From Dipteris shenzhenensis (Eukaryota > Polypodiophyta > Polypodiopsida > Gleicheniales): a stretch of 64,000 bases of DNA. The notes under the pieces were generated by a model. The model did no database searches. It was given only the letters and a program-made list of their open reading frames with translations, and had not been told where the DNA came from. Both the position numbers and the translations under genes were made by a program. Shown piece after piece: positions 34,355 to 45,109 of this stretch. The stretch is taken from NCBI GenBank assembly GCA_047967505.1, contig CM106539.1; one strand, given 5' to 3'. Each line of letters begins with the position of its first letter. The first letter of the stretch is position 1.

Positions 34355-35181
34355 TGTTACGAGAATTGGAATTATCCCAATAATTTAATCCTTCAGTATT
34401 TAGTTTAGTGAGATTCAGCAATTTTGTCGCGTAGCTGATGCATGTGTGCTCGTTCTCCCGTAGTGATGCATGTGTGCTCCTACATGGTTGGATATACAGC
34501 TGCGGCTGTATGAGTGTGTAGCATTGTGTGCACCACTTACGCAATGACGGTATGTGTAGCATGTGTGCACCATTCATACGATTTTATTCATATGTAGCAT
34601 CAGGTGTACCATGAGATGGTATGTGTCACATGTGTGCACCATTCATCTGTGATTTATTAATTTTGTGTTGCTATAATACTGAAAGGTTGATTGATTGTGG
34701 TAATTAATTCTAAGGTTATCTTATTCTTGAAATATTTCATTACTATTGATCGTGTGAATCTAGGGGAAGAGTAATTGATCGGGCGATGGCATCTGACAAG
34801 CATGATCCGCCATATTTTGGGTGTGTAGGCACAACTCCAATGATGCAGGGATGAATAAGGCTTATGCCTAATTTTTGATATTACAAAAGCTTATGTACAT
34901 ATTTGAATTTTGGAATATTAGTGGCTTGGCTAAGTGTATAAACTAAAGTTAGAAAAAGCTTTATTTTTAGAAAAAGCTAGCTATTCTAGAAGGTGGATGG
35001 GCTTTTTGTAAAAGGATGCATGGAAGGTAGAAGGAGAGCACCACACCTATGGGGGGAGATTATACCCAGCATGCTTGTTTTGTCTCTTCCGTTTGTGAGT
35101 TTTAAGAGTTTGTGCGTATTTTCAAAGAGTGTTGCTGTGTTTTTCAAGGATTTGTAGGTTCCGCGAGCGTTTCCTGTCACA
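34355..35181 (+). repeat. gypsy-1 left LTR (827 bp)
   Basis: Direct repeat of 39917-40812. It is shorter mainly because about 69 bp (40585-40655 of the right LTR) is absent. It contains several GATGCATGTGTGCTC and GTGTGCACCA repeats. Confidence 0.92.
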
Positions 35182-35182
35182 G

Positions 35183-35195
35183 TGGTATCAAAGCC
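35183..35195 (+). promoter_or_regulatory. gypsy-1 primer binding site
   Basis: TGGTATCAAAGCC, one base after the LTR end. Close to the tRNA-iMet primer consensus. Confidence 0.88.
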
Positions 35196-35974
35196 AAGTT
35201 TCGTCATCCATAACACGAGAAGCACACGCACCTCGCGTCCTCGAATAAGAAATCGCAGCGCGCATCATATTGCGGACACCATGTACAAGAGCACAATGAA
35301 GTCGAAGCAGCAAAAGCGAACAACAAAGAACGGATCGCAAGCAGGAAAACGTGTGGCGAAAAAAAATATCGCAGCAAAAGAAGTTGGTCGTATGTAGACA
35401 GGTCAAAGCTTGTGAACGCACACCCTCACCTTAGCTCCTCCAAGCGTGCCACCAAGGCAGTGACCAAGGCATAGTCCTTGGCATACCTAGCACTGAAGGC
35501 ACCGTTGGCGTTGTTGGCTGCATGCGAGGAAGCCTTGGGAGATTGCTCTTAAAACTTCTTGGGAGGTCCCCCATCCCGGTACTGTTCTAGCTCAAGTCCC
35601 CTTAACAATTGGTGACTATCCACTAGATCAAGTCACTTTGTTGCTCTATTCTTTGAAGTTCCTAGTCATAAAGATATCCTTCAAGGCAAAAGTGCAAACA
35701 AGGGAGCAACCCAACGGATTTTGGAAGAGGATAATCTCAAAAGCAAGTATTCACAAGAGCAGGAGGCAGTCTACAACTGCTATCGAACACGAGCTTTGCT
35801 TTGTACCTTGCAATGTGGATTCACTTGTTGGAATAGTGTGAGTTGGAGAGCCCATAGAGATACTATTCGACAAATAGCCGCTTTCAAAGCTTGGAACCGA
35901 ATTGAGATAAGTCTTGTGTTTGTGTGTATTTCCTTTATAGTGATTTCTTCTTTGCATCGTGTACATACTTAACT

Positions 35975-37490
35975 ATGTCTGAAAGGCGTATTCCATCAAA
36001 GATAGGTTATCCTGAAGATCTACAACATGATGAGGATGTGGAAAACAATCACCATCGGTCAAGAAGAAGTTCAACACCAATGACACTGAGGAAGAATGGC
36101 GAGAACGCTATTAGCATGAGAAGCAACAACATCAAGAAATCGAAGATGCTCTACGCCAAGTGACGACAACTTGGAAGCCACCTATATCGATTGAGAACAA
36201 GGAACCTATAGCTGCATCAAATTCCCTGGATGCATGGAAACATCATGCACGGGACCTTGAGTAGGAACTTGAGTACATGCGCAACATGTGCGACATGCAT
36301 AAAGCCAATGAAGAACACGAAAATCGACTATTAAAAGATGACTGAAGTCACAAAGAAGCGTATGAAGGATAGAGATGATGGAAAAAGTGAAAGCAGCAAA
36401 TCATCAGACACCAGTGATAGTGAGCGAGAAGAAGCGACATGTGAAGACTTCACTACGGTGACATCATGACACTACTCCTTCACATGAGTCGAGCGATCAA
36501 GACAACGTGGGAAAGGCCATCTTGAAAGCACTCAAGCTTCGTGATAAGAAGAAGTCTGGTAAGATTAATCACAAAACTTTTTCTTTTCCAAAATATGATG
36601 GTAAAAGAGATGGTCAAGCTTTACTTGCGTGGATTAGTTCTTTCAATCAATACTTTTTGGGAGAACGATATGAAGAGATCGAGAAGGTAAAACTTGCTGT
36701 GAGTCACATGACAAGCAGTGCACAATTATGGTGGAGTGTGGTTGCCGAAAGCACTCATGTTCCAAAGACATGGGAAGCATTCAAAGATAAAATCAAGAAG
36801 CGCTTCCTACCTACACAGTTTGAAGAGGATACTCGTAGGCAATGGTGAAGATTGAGGTAGTTGGATAATGAGAGTGTGGACGCATACACCAAGAAATATC
36901 TTTCCTCTATACTTCAATTGCAAACCATTGAGAAAGTGTCCCGAAAGGAGCAATGTTGTACCTTTGTTGAGGGTTTATGCCCTACTATTCGTGCTGATGT
37001 ACGTATGCTTCGACCATCTATAGCTTTTGATGCTATGGATTTGGCATTAGAGTCAAAAAGAAAGTAGGGAAGAAGCTTTGCTACTCGCACCCCTCGAGCA
37101 AAGAAGCATACTTCATACATCAAGCAGGAGGGTGTAAGAGGTAAAGTTGGTAGATAGGATGGTAAGTCTAATTGGAAACCTACTAAGTCACATATTAATC
37201 GAAGAACCAAAGAACTTGTCACATGTTACAAATGCAAAGAGAAGGGACACTACTCTTATGAGTGTCCAAAGAATCCACTTGCTACACACAAGATAGGTAC
37301 CCAAGCAAAGAATGCTACCAACAACAACGGAGGCAATGGAGGGAGAACCAATGGACATACCAACGGTAATAGTCAGCACAACAACTCCGCACGGATCAAC
37401 TACATTGATGATGGATCCCATGATAAATCTTTCAAGGAAGAGGGCGAGGATGAGGACAATGACACTGAAGATGCTGACTACAGGTAAGTG
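35975..37490 (+). pseudogene. gypsy-1 gag
   Basis: A charged N-terminal part (from MSERRIPSKIGYPEDL at 35975) is broken by stops and frameshifts. The Retrotrans_gag core starts around 36507 (FSFPKYDGKRDGQALLAWIS, AVSHMTSSAQLWWSV, WEAFKDKIKKRFLP). In the same frame it is stopped by TGA at 36846 and TAG at 36858, then continues (NESVDAYTKKYLSSILQLQT) and is stopped again near 37065 and 37155. A zinc knuckle CYKCKEKGHYSYEC lies near 37228-37270. An asparagine/glycine-rich tail and an acidic end (EEGEDEDNDTEDADYR) follow. The stops look like single-base changes of Trp and Gln codons. Confidence 0.85.
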
Positions 37491-37539
37491 TTATTCAGGT
37501 AAAAGTGCATCTTATTTTCGTACTTCTTTGTTACATATG

Positions 37540-39330
37540 ATTGCACTATTGCACGAAAAAGAACATAGTGCCTTATTTGATGATGGAAGCACCCATGATT
37601 TCATTTCGTAATGTTTAGTTGAAAAGTTAGGGCTCACAACCATCAAAGCAAAATATAAAGTCAAATCAGGTTTTCAAGGATCGAATTATAATTGTTTGCA
37701 AATGGTTAAGGATCTTGAGGTGACTTTAGGGCCATTAGTTGAGAGCCGTGATTTCTTAGTCGCTCCTTTGCGTGAGCAAGATCTCATTCTAGAAATGCCT
37801 TGGCACGTCGATCATAATGCCAAACCTGATTATCTTGAATGCACCATTACTGTGACTCAAGGCACTGAGACTATGACTCTAGAATGCAACAAGAATCTTC
37901 CCTCTTGGCCTATATTGTCACATACCCAAGCTAAAAGAGCTTTGCGCAAACGTGAGAAGACATATCTGGTTATGGTCAATAAGTTTGAGGCTAGTCCTGA
38001 GACTAAGAAAACTAAGCAAGAGCCTTTGGATCCTTTTCTAGCTACCTATGACGACTGCTTTATGGAAGACTTACCCCCTAGCCTACCTCAATCTAGACCT
38101 GAGGATCATAAGATTAATCTTATTCCAGGTAGCGCACCACTGTGTAAATCACCATATAGACACAATCCTATTGAGCAGCAAGAGGTTCAATCCCAAATAG
38201 AAGATCTTTTGGCTAGAGGCCTAATTCAACCTAGTAGCTCACCATTTGGGGCACCTGTTCTCCTTGTCAAAAAGAAAAATGGAACTTTTCGAATGTGCAT
38301 CGATTATCGTGCCTTAAATAAAATCACAGTGAAAAATCGATACCCCATTTTGAGACTTGATGATCTACTTGACAAGTTGAAAGGATCCATAATCTTTAGC
38401 AAGATCGATCTTAAGTCAGGATATCATCAAGTGAGAGTGATCGAGCCCGATATTTTCAAGACTACTTTTAAAACCCAAATTGGTCACTATGAATTTCTTG
38501 CTATGCCTTTTGGATTGATTAATGCTTTTGCCACATTTAGTCAGATGATGAATCGTATCTTCCTACCCTATCAAGACTTTGTGGTAGTTTTCTTTGATGA
38601 TATCATGATTTATAGCAAGAGTCGAGAGGAACATGAGAAATACTTGGATCTTGTTTTCTCTCTCTTACGTGAGAACCAACTGTATGCCAATCTGGAGAAA
38701 AGTTCTTTTTTCCGACCTGAAATTGAATATCTTAGACACATTGTTTCAGCTGAAGGCATTCAAGTAGATCCCAAGAAGGTAGAAGTGATAGTAAACTGGC
38801 CACAGCCTAAAGATATCCATGAGTTACGATCTTTTCTAGGTCTATGTAGTTTCTATCGTAGATTTGTTAGAAATTTTGCACACAAGGCACATCCATTGAC
38901 CGAACTACTGCATAAGACTCATGCTTTCTCTTGGGGTGAGCAGTACACTTTAGCTTTTCAACGACTTAAGGGTGCAATGACGCACACACCAGTTTTGACC
39001 ATGCCAGACTTTATGAGACCCTTCTTTGTCATGGTTATTAATGCTAGTGGACAAGGTTTTGGGGCTGTGCTCATGCAAGATAACCATCCAATTGCATTCG
39101 AGTCTCATAAATTAAAACCAGCAGAGCTAAACTATTCCACATATGATAAAGAATTAGCCGCTGTGGTGCATGCCCTTAAACTCTGGAAACACTATCTTAT
39201 GGGTTCCAAGTTACTCATTAAGACTGATCACCAGAGTCTTAGACATCTCCTTACTCAGCCGGTGATCTCGGATCTCAGCACATTAAATGGGCTGCATTTA
39301 TTGACAGCACCCGCCTTAAGCACCAAGTAG
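37540..39330 (+). pseudogene. gypsy-1 pol: protease, reverse transcriptase, RNase H
   Basis: The protease starts near 37560 with ALFDDGSTHDFIS (usual DSGA/DSGS, here DDGS), then a TAA at 37609-37611. The long frame 37696-39330 (544 residues) holds the protease C-terminus, the linker with PYRHNPIEQQEVQSQIEDLL, and RT blocks FRMCIDYRALNKITVKNRYP, FSKIDLKSGYHQ, FLAMPFGLINAFATF and the catalytic VVVFFDDIMIYS. RNase H follows with AVVHALKLWKHYL and KTDHQSLRHLL. The frame then runs into a deletion junction and ends. The RT/RNase H reading frame is well preserved, so this copy is younger than element S. Confidence 0.92.
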
Positions 39331-39888
39331 AGGCTGCTGATCGATTTACTGAAGATTTCTCTAGCATTTTGGCTACTGTAAAAAATATCGAGCATGCTCA
39401 AGCTATGTATACTGCACGTGCAAACAAGGGTAGAAAGAAAGTTGTATTTGCTGAAGGTGACCTAGTCATGTTACGTATTGAGAAGCGTAGACTTAAGAGT
39501 ATTGAGACACACACTGTAGTTAAGTTTGCCCCTAAATCCTATGGTCCCTTTAAAGTCTTGGAGCGCATTAATGACAATGCCTATCGGCTCAAATTACCAC
39601 CCGATTGGAAAATTCATAATTCTTTTCATGTGCACCTCTTGAAACCTTTCCATGGAGACCCACCAGTTCGACCTATTTGATGATGTACCGTTGCTTCAAG
39701 GAGAGACCCAGCTGTTAAAGCCAGACCAAATCATTGATCAACAAATCACTCAAACGAGACGTGGAAACTTGTATACTACTTATCTTCTTACATTTAAGAA
39801 CCACCCCGTTGAGGATGCTAAGTGGATGCCCGAGCGATATTTTCGCCAGTACCCTGATTTATTCACTACTTTTTTGTCACGTAATTGA
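39270..39888 (+). pseudogene. gypsy-1 integrase C-terminus and chromodomain
   Basis: After the junction a different frame reads KHQVEAADRFTEDFSSILAT, then ARANKGRKKVVFAEGDLVML and YGPFKVLERINDNAYRLKLP with HNSFHVHLLKPFHG, the GPY/F module of gypsy integrases. A shifted frame (39652-39888) gives PDQIIDQQITQTRRGN and FKNHPVEDAKWMPERYFRQ, a chromodomain-like tail that marks the chromovirus lineage. The HHCC and D,D-35-E parts are absent. Confidence 0.85.
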
Positions 39889-39916
39889 GGCAAATTGCAA
39901 TTTCAAGCAAGAGGGA

Positions 39917-40812
39917 TGTTACGAGAATTGGAATTATCCCAATAATTTAATCCTTCAGTATTTAGTTTAGTGAGATTTAGCATTTTTGTTGCGCAGCTGA
40001 TGCATGTGTGCTCGCTGTTCCGTAGTGATGCATGTGTGCTCCCACATGGTCGGATATATGGCTGCGGCTATATGAGTGTGTAGCATTGTGTGCACCACTT
40101 ACGCGATGACAATATGTGTAGCATGTGTGCACCATCCATACGATTTTATTCATGTGTAGCATTAGGTGCACCATGAGATGGTATGTGTTGCATGTGTGCA
40201 CCATTCATTTGTGATTTATTGATTTTGCATTGCTATAATACTGAAAGGTTGATTGATTGTAGTGATTAATTCCAAGGTTATCTTATGCTTGAAATATTTC
40301 ATTACTATTGATCGTGTGAATCCAGGGAAAGAGTAATTGATTAGGCGATGGCATCTGGCAAGCATGATCTGCCATATTTTGGGCGCATAGGTGCAACTCC
40401 AGTGATGCAGGGATGAATAAGGCTTATGCCTAATTTTTGATATTACAGAAGCTTATGTACATATTTGAATTTTGGAATATTAGTGGCTTGGCTAAGTGTA
40501 TAAACTAAAGTTAGAAAAAGCTTTATTTTTAAAAAAAGCTAGCTATTCTAGAAGGTGGATGGGCTTTTTGTAAAAGGGTGCATGGAGGAAAGCACAGAGG
40601 CTTTTGTATGATTTTGGCTCGGAAGCTTTTTGGGAAATATACATAAATACATAGGAGGTGGAAGGAGAGCACCACACCTATGGGGGGAGATTGTAACCAG
40701 CACGCTTATTCTGTCTCTTCCGTTTGTGGGTTTTGAGAGTTTGTGCATATTTTCGAAGAGTGTTGCTGTGTTTTTCAAGGATTTACAGGTTCCGTGAGCG
40801 TTTCCCGTCGCA
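39917..40812 (+). repeat. gypsy-1 right LTR (896 bp)
   Basis: Preceded by the purine-rich AAGCAAGAGGGA. It starts TGTTACGAG and ends CCCGTCGCA. Homologous to 34355-35181 over its length apart from the 69-bp segment. Confidence 0.92.
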
Positions 40813-41495
40813 GAGACTTTCCAAAAAGAGCTGATAGGGGAAAATTTATGCCATGCAAACACGTGTACTTCTGTTACGTGGTTGTGTTGGGTCTTGGTAT
40901 GCATACAAACATATGTATTCACCAACCATGACTTGCAATGACTGATTTGTTTCAGATCCTTAGCCATCCAAGACACTGTGCAACTATTTGACGTATTGAG
41001 ATACTCTATTGGATTATTGTAGCTCCATGGTACCTCCTTGCTTCGCCAAGATTTTGTGTGTTTCAATTTTGGAATCTATGGCCATATTAAAAGGTTTTTG
41101 GTTCTATTTAAAAGAACAAGAGATTGTAGGGTTTCGTTTGGATTGGCATGAAATTTTTTTCACAAAAAACTCATATGTATGATTGGGGAAAATTTGATGC
41201 TAGCAATTTGAAATAAATATAATTAGGTCTTCGAAGTTTGAAAGCACAAAAGTTTATAATGCTTAGTTATAGTAGTTTGATATGAATGTGAATTTTGTAG
41301 TGTTGCTTTTGGTCTATCCCTCCTTGAAACCCATTATTTGGCCATGATTTAAATATACACTAAATTTTTTAGGAAACTTTTTAATTGTGAAGCTCATGAT
41401 TAGAGTGCAAGGAAGGTATGGCATGCCATGAGCTATAAAGAACATTCATTAAATACTCACAAAATTCACAGAATATCAAAACCCTTCCCTCCCCC

Positions 41496-41499
<4 letters not shown>
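40813..41499. other. unassigned sequence between gypsy-1 and the gene
   Basis: AT-rich, with no gene or domain recognised. Confidence 0.4.
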
Positions 41500-41562
<63 letters not shown>

Positions 41563-41707
41563 CCTCCCTCCCTCCCTCCCTCTCTCTCTCCCTCTCTCTC
41601 TCTCTCTCGCTCCCCCTCCCCCTCCCCCTCCCCCTCCCCCTCTCATTCCCCCTCCCCCCTCCCCCCCCCCCCCCCCCCTCTCTCTCTCTCTCTCTCCCTC
41701 CCTCCCT

Positions 41708-41748
<41 letters not shown>

Positions 41749-41755
41749 TTCTTTT
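41500..41755. repeat. CT/CCT/CCCCCT microsatellite
   Basis: About 250 bp of pyrimidine-only sequence: CT run, CCCT run, CCCCCT repeats, a run of 18 C, then CT again. It creates long Ser/Leu or Arg/Glu frames that are not genes. It lies 560-820 bp upstream of the SG1-like start codon. Confidence 0.95.
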
Positions 41756-42072
41756 CTTGTGGAGCAACTCGCAAAACGCGATTTGGGAAATACAGAGGTG
41801 ACATCTGCGGATGGCATTGTGAAGTGTAATATGCTGACAATAAGTGAATGAGGAGAAATAAGCGCATGAATAGGGGAAACGTAATATCTTTGCTGAGCAA
41901 GCGCTCTCTCATCCAAAAGATCGATTGTAATTGTTGCTTCACAAAGATCCCTTAGTTTCGAGATACACTTCCTATTTCCTTGGCATAACCGCTCTAGCGA
42001 GACATGGGAATGTGCTCTAAGAACGTACATTATGCCCATGGATTTCTAAATTGTCCAGTCACCCAGTCACAT

Positions 42073-42166
42073 AGCTATAGCCAATTACGAGGGGCACATC
42101 GGCCCGTGGTCTACGCAAGAGCTATGGCCAATTAGGAGGGGCGCATCCGTGGGTGGTCGTAGGAGG
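42073..42166 (+). promoter_or_regulatory. tandemly duplicated CCAAT-containing block upstream of SG1-like gene
   Basis: Two adjacent 47-bp units (42073-42119, 42120-42166) each contain AGCTAT.GCCAATTA and GAGGGGC.CATC. CCAAT boxes are common in plant promoters, and these lie about 150-240 bp upstream of the start codon. A role is inferred from position only. Confidence 0.45.
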
Positions 42167-42284
42167 GGAGGGAGGTTCCAAACTTGAGGGAATGGCCCCC
42201 TACTCAAGTATGGGGGGACATACTCATAGCTCGAACATTCATTTGTTTTATTAATTCCCGGAGAGCTTTGGGTTTTGGGTTTTT

Positions 42285-42290
42285 ATGTAG
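42285..42290 (+). promoter_or_regulatory. minimal upstream ORF (ATG directly followed by TAG)
   Basis: ATGTAG sits 28 bases before the main ATG, in the same frame. The TAG (42288-42290) also shows that the main frame cannot start further upstream without crossing a stop. If transcribed, an AUG-stop could lower or regulate translation. Confidence 0.4.
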
Positions 42291-42317
42291 TCCCTTGCAA
42301 GCTCCAACCTTCCACCT

Positions 42318-43343
42318 ATGGAGTCCAGGACTCTTCTTGCACATTCCCTCTTGGGCGCTGCAGCTTTCCAATCCAACTACCCGAGATTTTGCACTCCCCG
42401 TCGCTTCCTCTGTAGAGCACACTCGCAGAGCCTTACTTGTCATCAATATGGTAATGCGGCATGCAGCCTGCCTGAACGTGTTCGGCTTGTCAATACATCT
42501 TGCCAGAGTTGGAAGAGTTGGCTTTTGGAAGATTGGGCATGGGGCGATCCTAAGATGATCAGTCCTTCGCGTGATTTCCAAAGGGAACGACCCACATTTG
42601 TTGATTATGTTAGCGCCATGGAAACTGAGCTGAGTTCTGGATTACCTGAGAAATACTGCTTGTTCTTGCCATTTGCACTTCCTGGTCTACAAAAGGCGAG
42701 GAAGACACAACAACAAGTTTTGGTTTTCATCGGCAGGGCTGTTCTAATTTTAGGAGTTGGGCTCAGCTTGAGCAAGCCAGCGTTGGCATGGCCTTTTTCA
42801 TCCCAAACAAAGACAACTTCCGCGGGCAAGTCGGAGACCAGTCAATTGCAAAAAAATCAGGCGGACATGATTCATCAACAGGAAGACGAGAATGCTGCTT
42901 TGCACGTATCCATTGAATCCGATGTTGCTGCAGGAAACTCTCAAGGCAATCAAAAGGGGAAAGATGAACCAGCTATGACGAAAGGAGAGGAAGCGAAAGC
43001 TGCGCTAAAGATGTCGAAAGAATCAGAGGAACGCATAAGCGAAAAGTTCTGGAGTGGTATTCCTACCCCGGAGGGATCTCGTATATACAGTCTGAAGTTA
43101 CATCTCGACAGGCATCCTGACGACGTCAGGGCTCTTGGACTGCTCCTCCATGCAGTCATGGACCAGCGAGACATGCATCGTGCAATAACAGTCCTTGAGA
43201 AATTGGTCGAAGTGCAGCCTGAGGAATTGGAATGGAAATTCATGAAGGCGTGGACTCACGAGTGTCTTGGAGAGCTCTTGATGGCTAAGGCAGGCTATGA
43301 GGAACTTTTAAGGCTACGCCCCCTATCTGCCCGTGTCCTCCAG
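42318..43343 (+). CDS. SG1: SLOW GREEN 1-like chloroplast TPR protein, exon 1
   Basis: Exon 1 encodes 342 residues from ATG 42318; an in-frame stop at 42288 limits the start. The N-terminus (MESRTLLAHSLLGAAAFQSN) is Ser/Arg-rich and poor in acids, like a chloroplast transit peptide. A hydrophobic segment at about residues 134-158 (VLVFIGRAVLILGVGLSLS) could be a membrane anchor. A charged linker follows to about 245. Tetratricopeptide-like helices cover about 255-342 (HPDDVRALGLLLHAVMDQ, RAITVLEKLVEVQPEELEWK, KAGYEELLRLRPLSARVLQ). The block around QPEELEWKF and the continuation in exon 2 are what I know from the SLOW GREEN 1 family, needed for chloroplast development. The exon ends CTCCAG before GTGATT, phase 0. 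Codon use and lack of stops differ from the surrounding transposon debris. Family assignment is fairly confident; symbol by homology only. Confidence 0.8.
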
Positions 43344-43419
43344 GTGATTTTCTCTGGGAAAATAAGATTTTGTTTTTGGGTTATCATCGAATGTCAGCCA
43401 TTGCTTTGAATTAGCAGCT

Positions 43420-44310
43420 GAGTTGGAAGCCCAACTCTCCAACACCTCCTCTACAATGCCAGCATTTTGCAGCTTTAGTTTGAACTTATCAACTATCTCT
43501 GTGATGAACACCCAACATCCTAGACTGTCATTCGAAATATCCTTGCAACGGGCAAGCCCCATATTCTTCTACGCAGATTGAGGCGGGTCAAAAGTTGGCC
43601 AACATTGTCAATTTTCTTTGACCACCAGATGTTCTCACATAGGGAGGCGTCCCCCTTCAGGCAGTCACAACCGTTCCAATCAAGCAGAGAGCCAAGTTGC
43701 TTGCATGAAGCTACAAACGCTATAACCAAAATCTGAACCTTTAATCCTCAGGGGAAAATGAGAGAATTTGCGGCTATGGGATGTCCTTCCACTTCCTCAA
43801 TCTTTTTCCAAAGTACTTTTCTGTGAACCATTTGATGATTTCACACCAAGGGGCTGAAGCAATCCAAAGTCTGCCTACCCATTTGGAGAGCAATGAGTCT
43901 GCCTTCTTGTTGAGGTCAAGAGGGCCCAGCCCACCAAGCCCTTTGCTAGCTGTGAGACCTTTCCATGGGATGCTGTATGTTTTCCGAATCCTTGTATGGT
44001 TGGCCCAAATTGAGCTTCTGATGAGCTTCTCCAATCTGTTCCACTAAGTTATACTAAAAGTTCCAGATACTGTAGACAAGAGAGTGGAAAGCCAATATGT
44101 GCTTAACAACAATTGTGTTAGCCTGGAAATTGAGGCTCTTACTCATCCAATACTTGAGGCTGTCCTTTGGTTTCTTCATGAGCCATTCGAACCTTTGTTT
44201 GTCCTGAAGGAGTGTTAGAAACCATGAGGTAGTATCACTCAACCTCACATGCAGTGGAATAGGATCAACTCTATCCTTCACACTCAATGATGCAACTCAC
44301 TGATGAAGAC
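43420..44310 (-). mobile_element. LINE (non-LTR) reverse transcriptase C-terminal fragment
   Basis: Minus-strand frames in order (44287-44054, 44034-43774, 43729-43520, 43562-43430) give DSLKYWMSKSLNFQANTIVV, then IPWKGLTASKGLGGLGPLDL with KKADSLLSKWVGRLW and APWCEIIKWF. This is the region downstream of RT in plant LINEs, with its GGLG and KW...R motifs. It then reads IWWSKKIDNVGQLLTRLNLR. At least three frame changes. No 5' part, endonuclease or poly(A) tail is visible. It starts less than 100 bp after the splice donor. Confidence 0.72.
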
Positions 44311-44813
44311 CTCATGCAGAGGATGGAGAAGAGTCAGCACATGAAAGAGAGAGAGAGAGATAAATAGAGAACTCAGATATAAACAACGGGCAAGATAAGC
44401 TCAGAGGTGAGCACAAAACAACCAGCAAGGGCTGGGCCAATAGGTGAGAACTTCCTGCTGCTGTAGATCTCAGAACACTCCTTCTCCATGCTGCCTAGAA
44501 GGCTTTAGTAGTTGATGAGAAATGGGAAGAATAAGGGGGGGTTATTTAGGAGCAGAAGCAGCCGACTTTAGTGGGCCGATATTTTGCCCCGTGCACCTAT
44601 TTGCTGGAGCTCTTCACTGACCTGCATACCTGCTTCCAGATGCTAATCTTTATCTATAGAGGTGGAGAGCTCCGAGATCTACAGCAGTAGAGAGTTCTAC
44701 CTTTTGGCCTAGCCCTTCCTGCTTGTTTTGTGCTCCCCTTTGAGCTTGTCTTGCCCACTGTTTGGTGAAAAAATGTGTGTGTATTTGTGCGTGCGCATGC
44801 GTGTGTTTCATGT
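44311..44813. other. spacer between inverted LINE pieces
   Basis: A GA run at 44345-44360 and a GTGTGT/GCGTGCGC stretch at 44770-44800. No coding domain. Confidence 0.4.
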
Positions 44814-44996
44814 GCTGTCTATTCTCTATTCCTTTAGTGAGGTCAGTGAGTTGCACCTTGAGTGTGAAGGATAGAGCTGTCTATTCTCTATTCTTTTAGT
44901 GAGGTCAGTGAGTTAATCCTTGAGTGTGAAGGATAGAGCTGATCCTATTCCGCTGTGTGTGAGGTTGAGTGATTCTACCTTGTGGTTTCTAACCGA
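44814..44996 (+). mobile_element. LINE fragment in opposite orientation, with 62-bp duplication
   Basis: The plus strand from about 44840 to 44996 repeats, inverted, the LINE DNA at 44205-44310 (TTGAGTGTGAAGGATAGAG, GAGGTTGAGTGAT.CTACCT). Its beginning is tandemly duplicated: 44814-44875 and 44876-44937. Confidence 0.75.
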
Positions 44997-45109
44997 AGGA
45001 AGGAATCCCTCCACAACAAGGCGACCCTGATTCAACTCAAGTTTGCACAGAGTTTTTTGGTGTCTACACAAGTGATTATTTGCAGCTTTGGAGTGTATTG
45101 CAGGCAGAG

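Larger units (their letters stand above)
34355..40812 (+). mobile_element. Ty3/gypsy chromovirus, integrase core deleted (gypsy-1)
   Basis: LTRs 34355-35181 and 39917-40812 start TGTTACGAGAATTGG and end CACA/CGCA. Between them are a primer site, gag with zinc knuckle, protease, RT, RNase H, an integrase C-terminus and a chromodomain-like tail, in gypsy order. The integrase zinc and catalytic regions are missing between RNase H (about 39270) and the integrase C-terminus. Several in-frame stops are present. The left flank is another gypsy-1 tail, so no simple target duplication is expected. Confidence 0.92.

Noticed and set aside
35182-35397. 71-residue basic frame after the gypsy-1 primer site
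   Set aside because: Lies in the leader of gypsy-1; no domain, likely chance.
41381-42039. Frames of 100-190 residues rich in Arg/Glu or Ser/Leu
   Set aside because: Translation of the CT/CCCCCT microsatellite.
42184-42581. 124-125 residue frames on both strands overlapping the SG1-like start
   Set aside because: Shadows of exon 1 in other frames; the 42318 frame has the recognisable protein and splice-compatible end.
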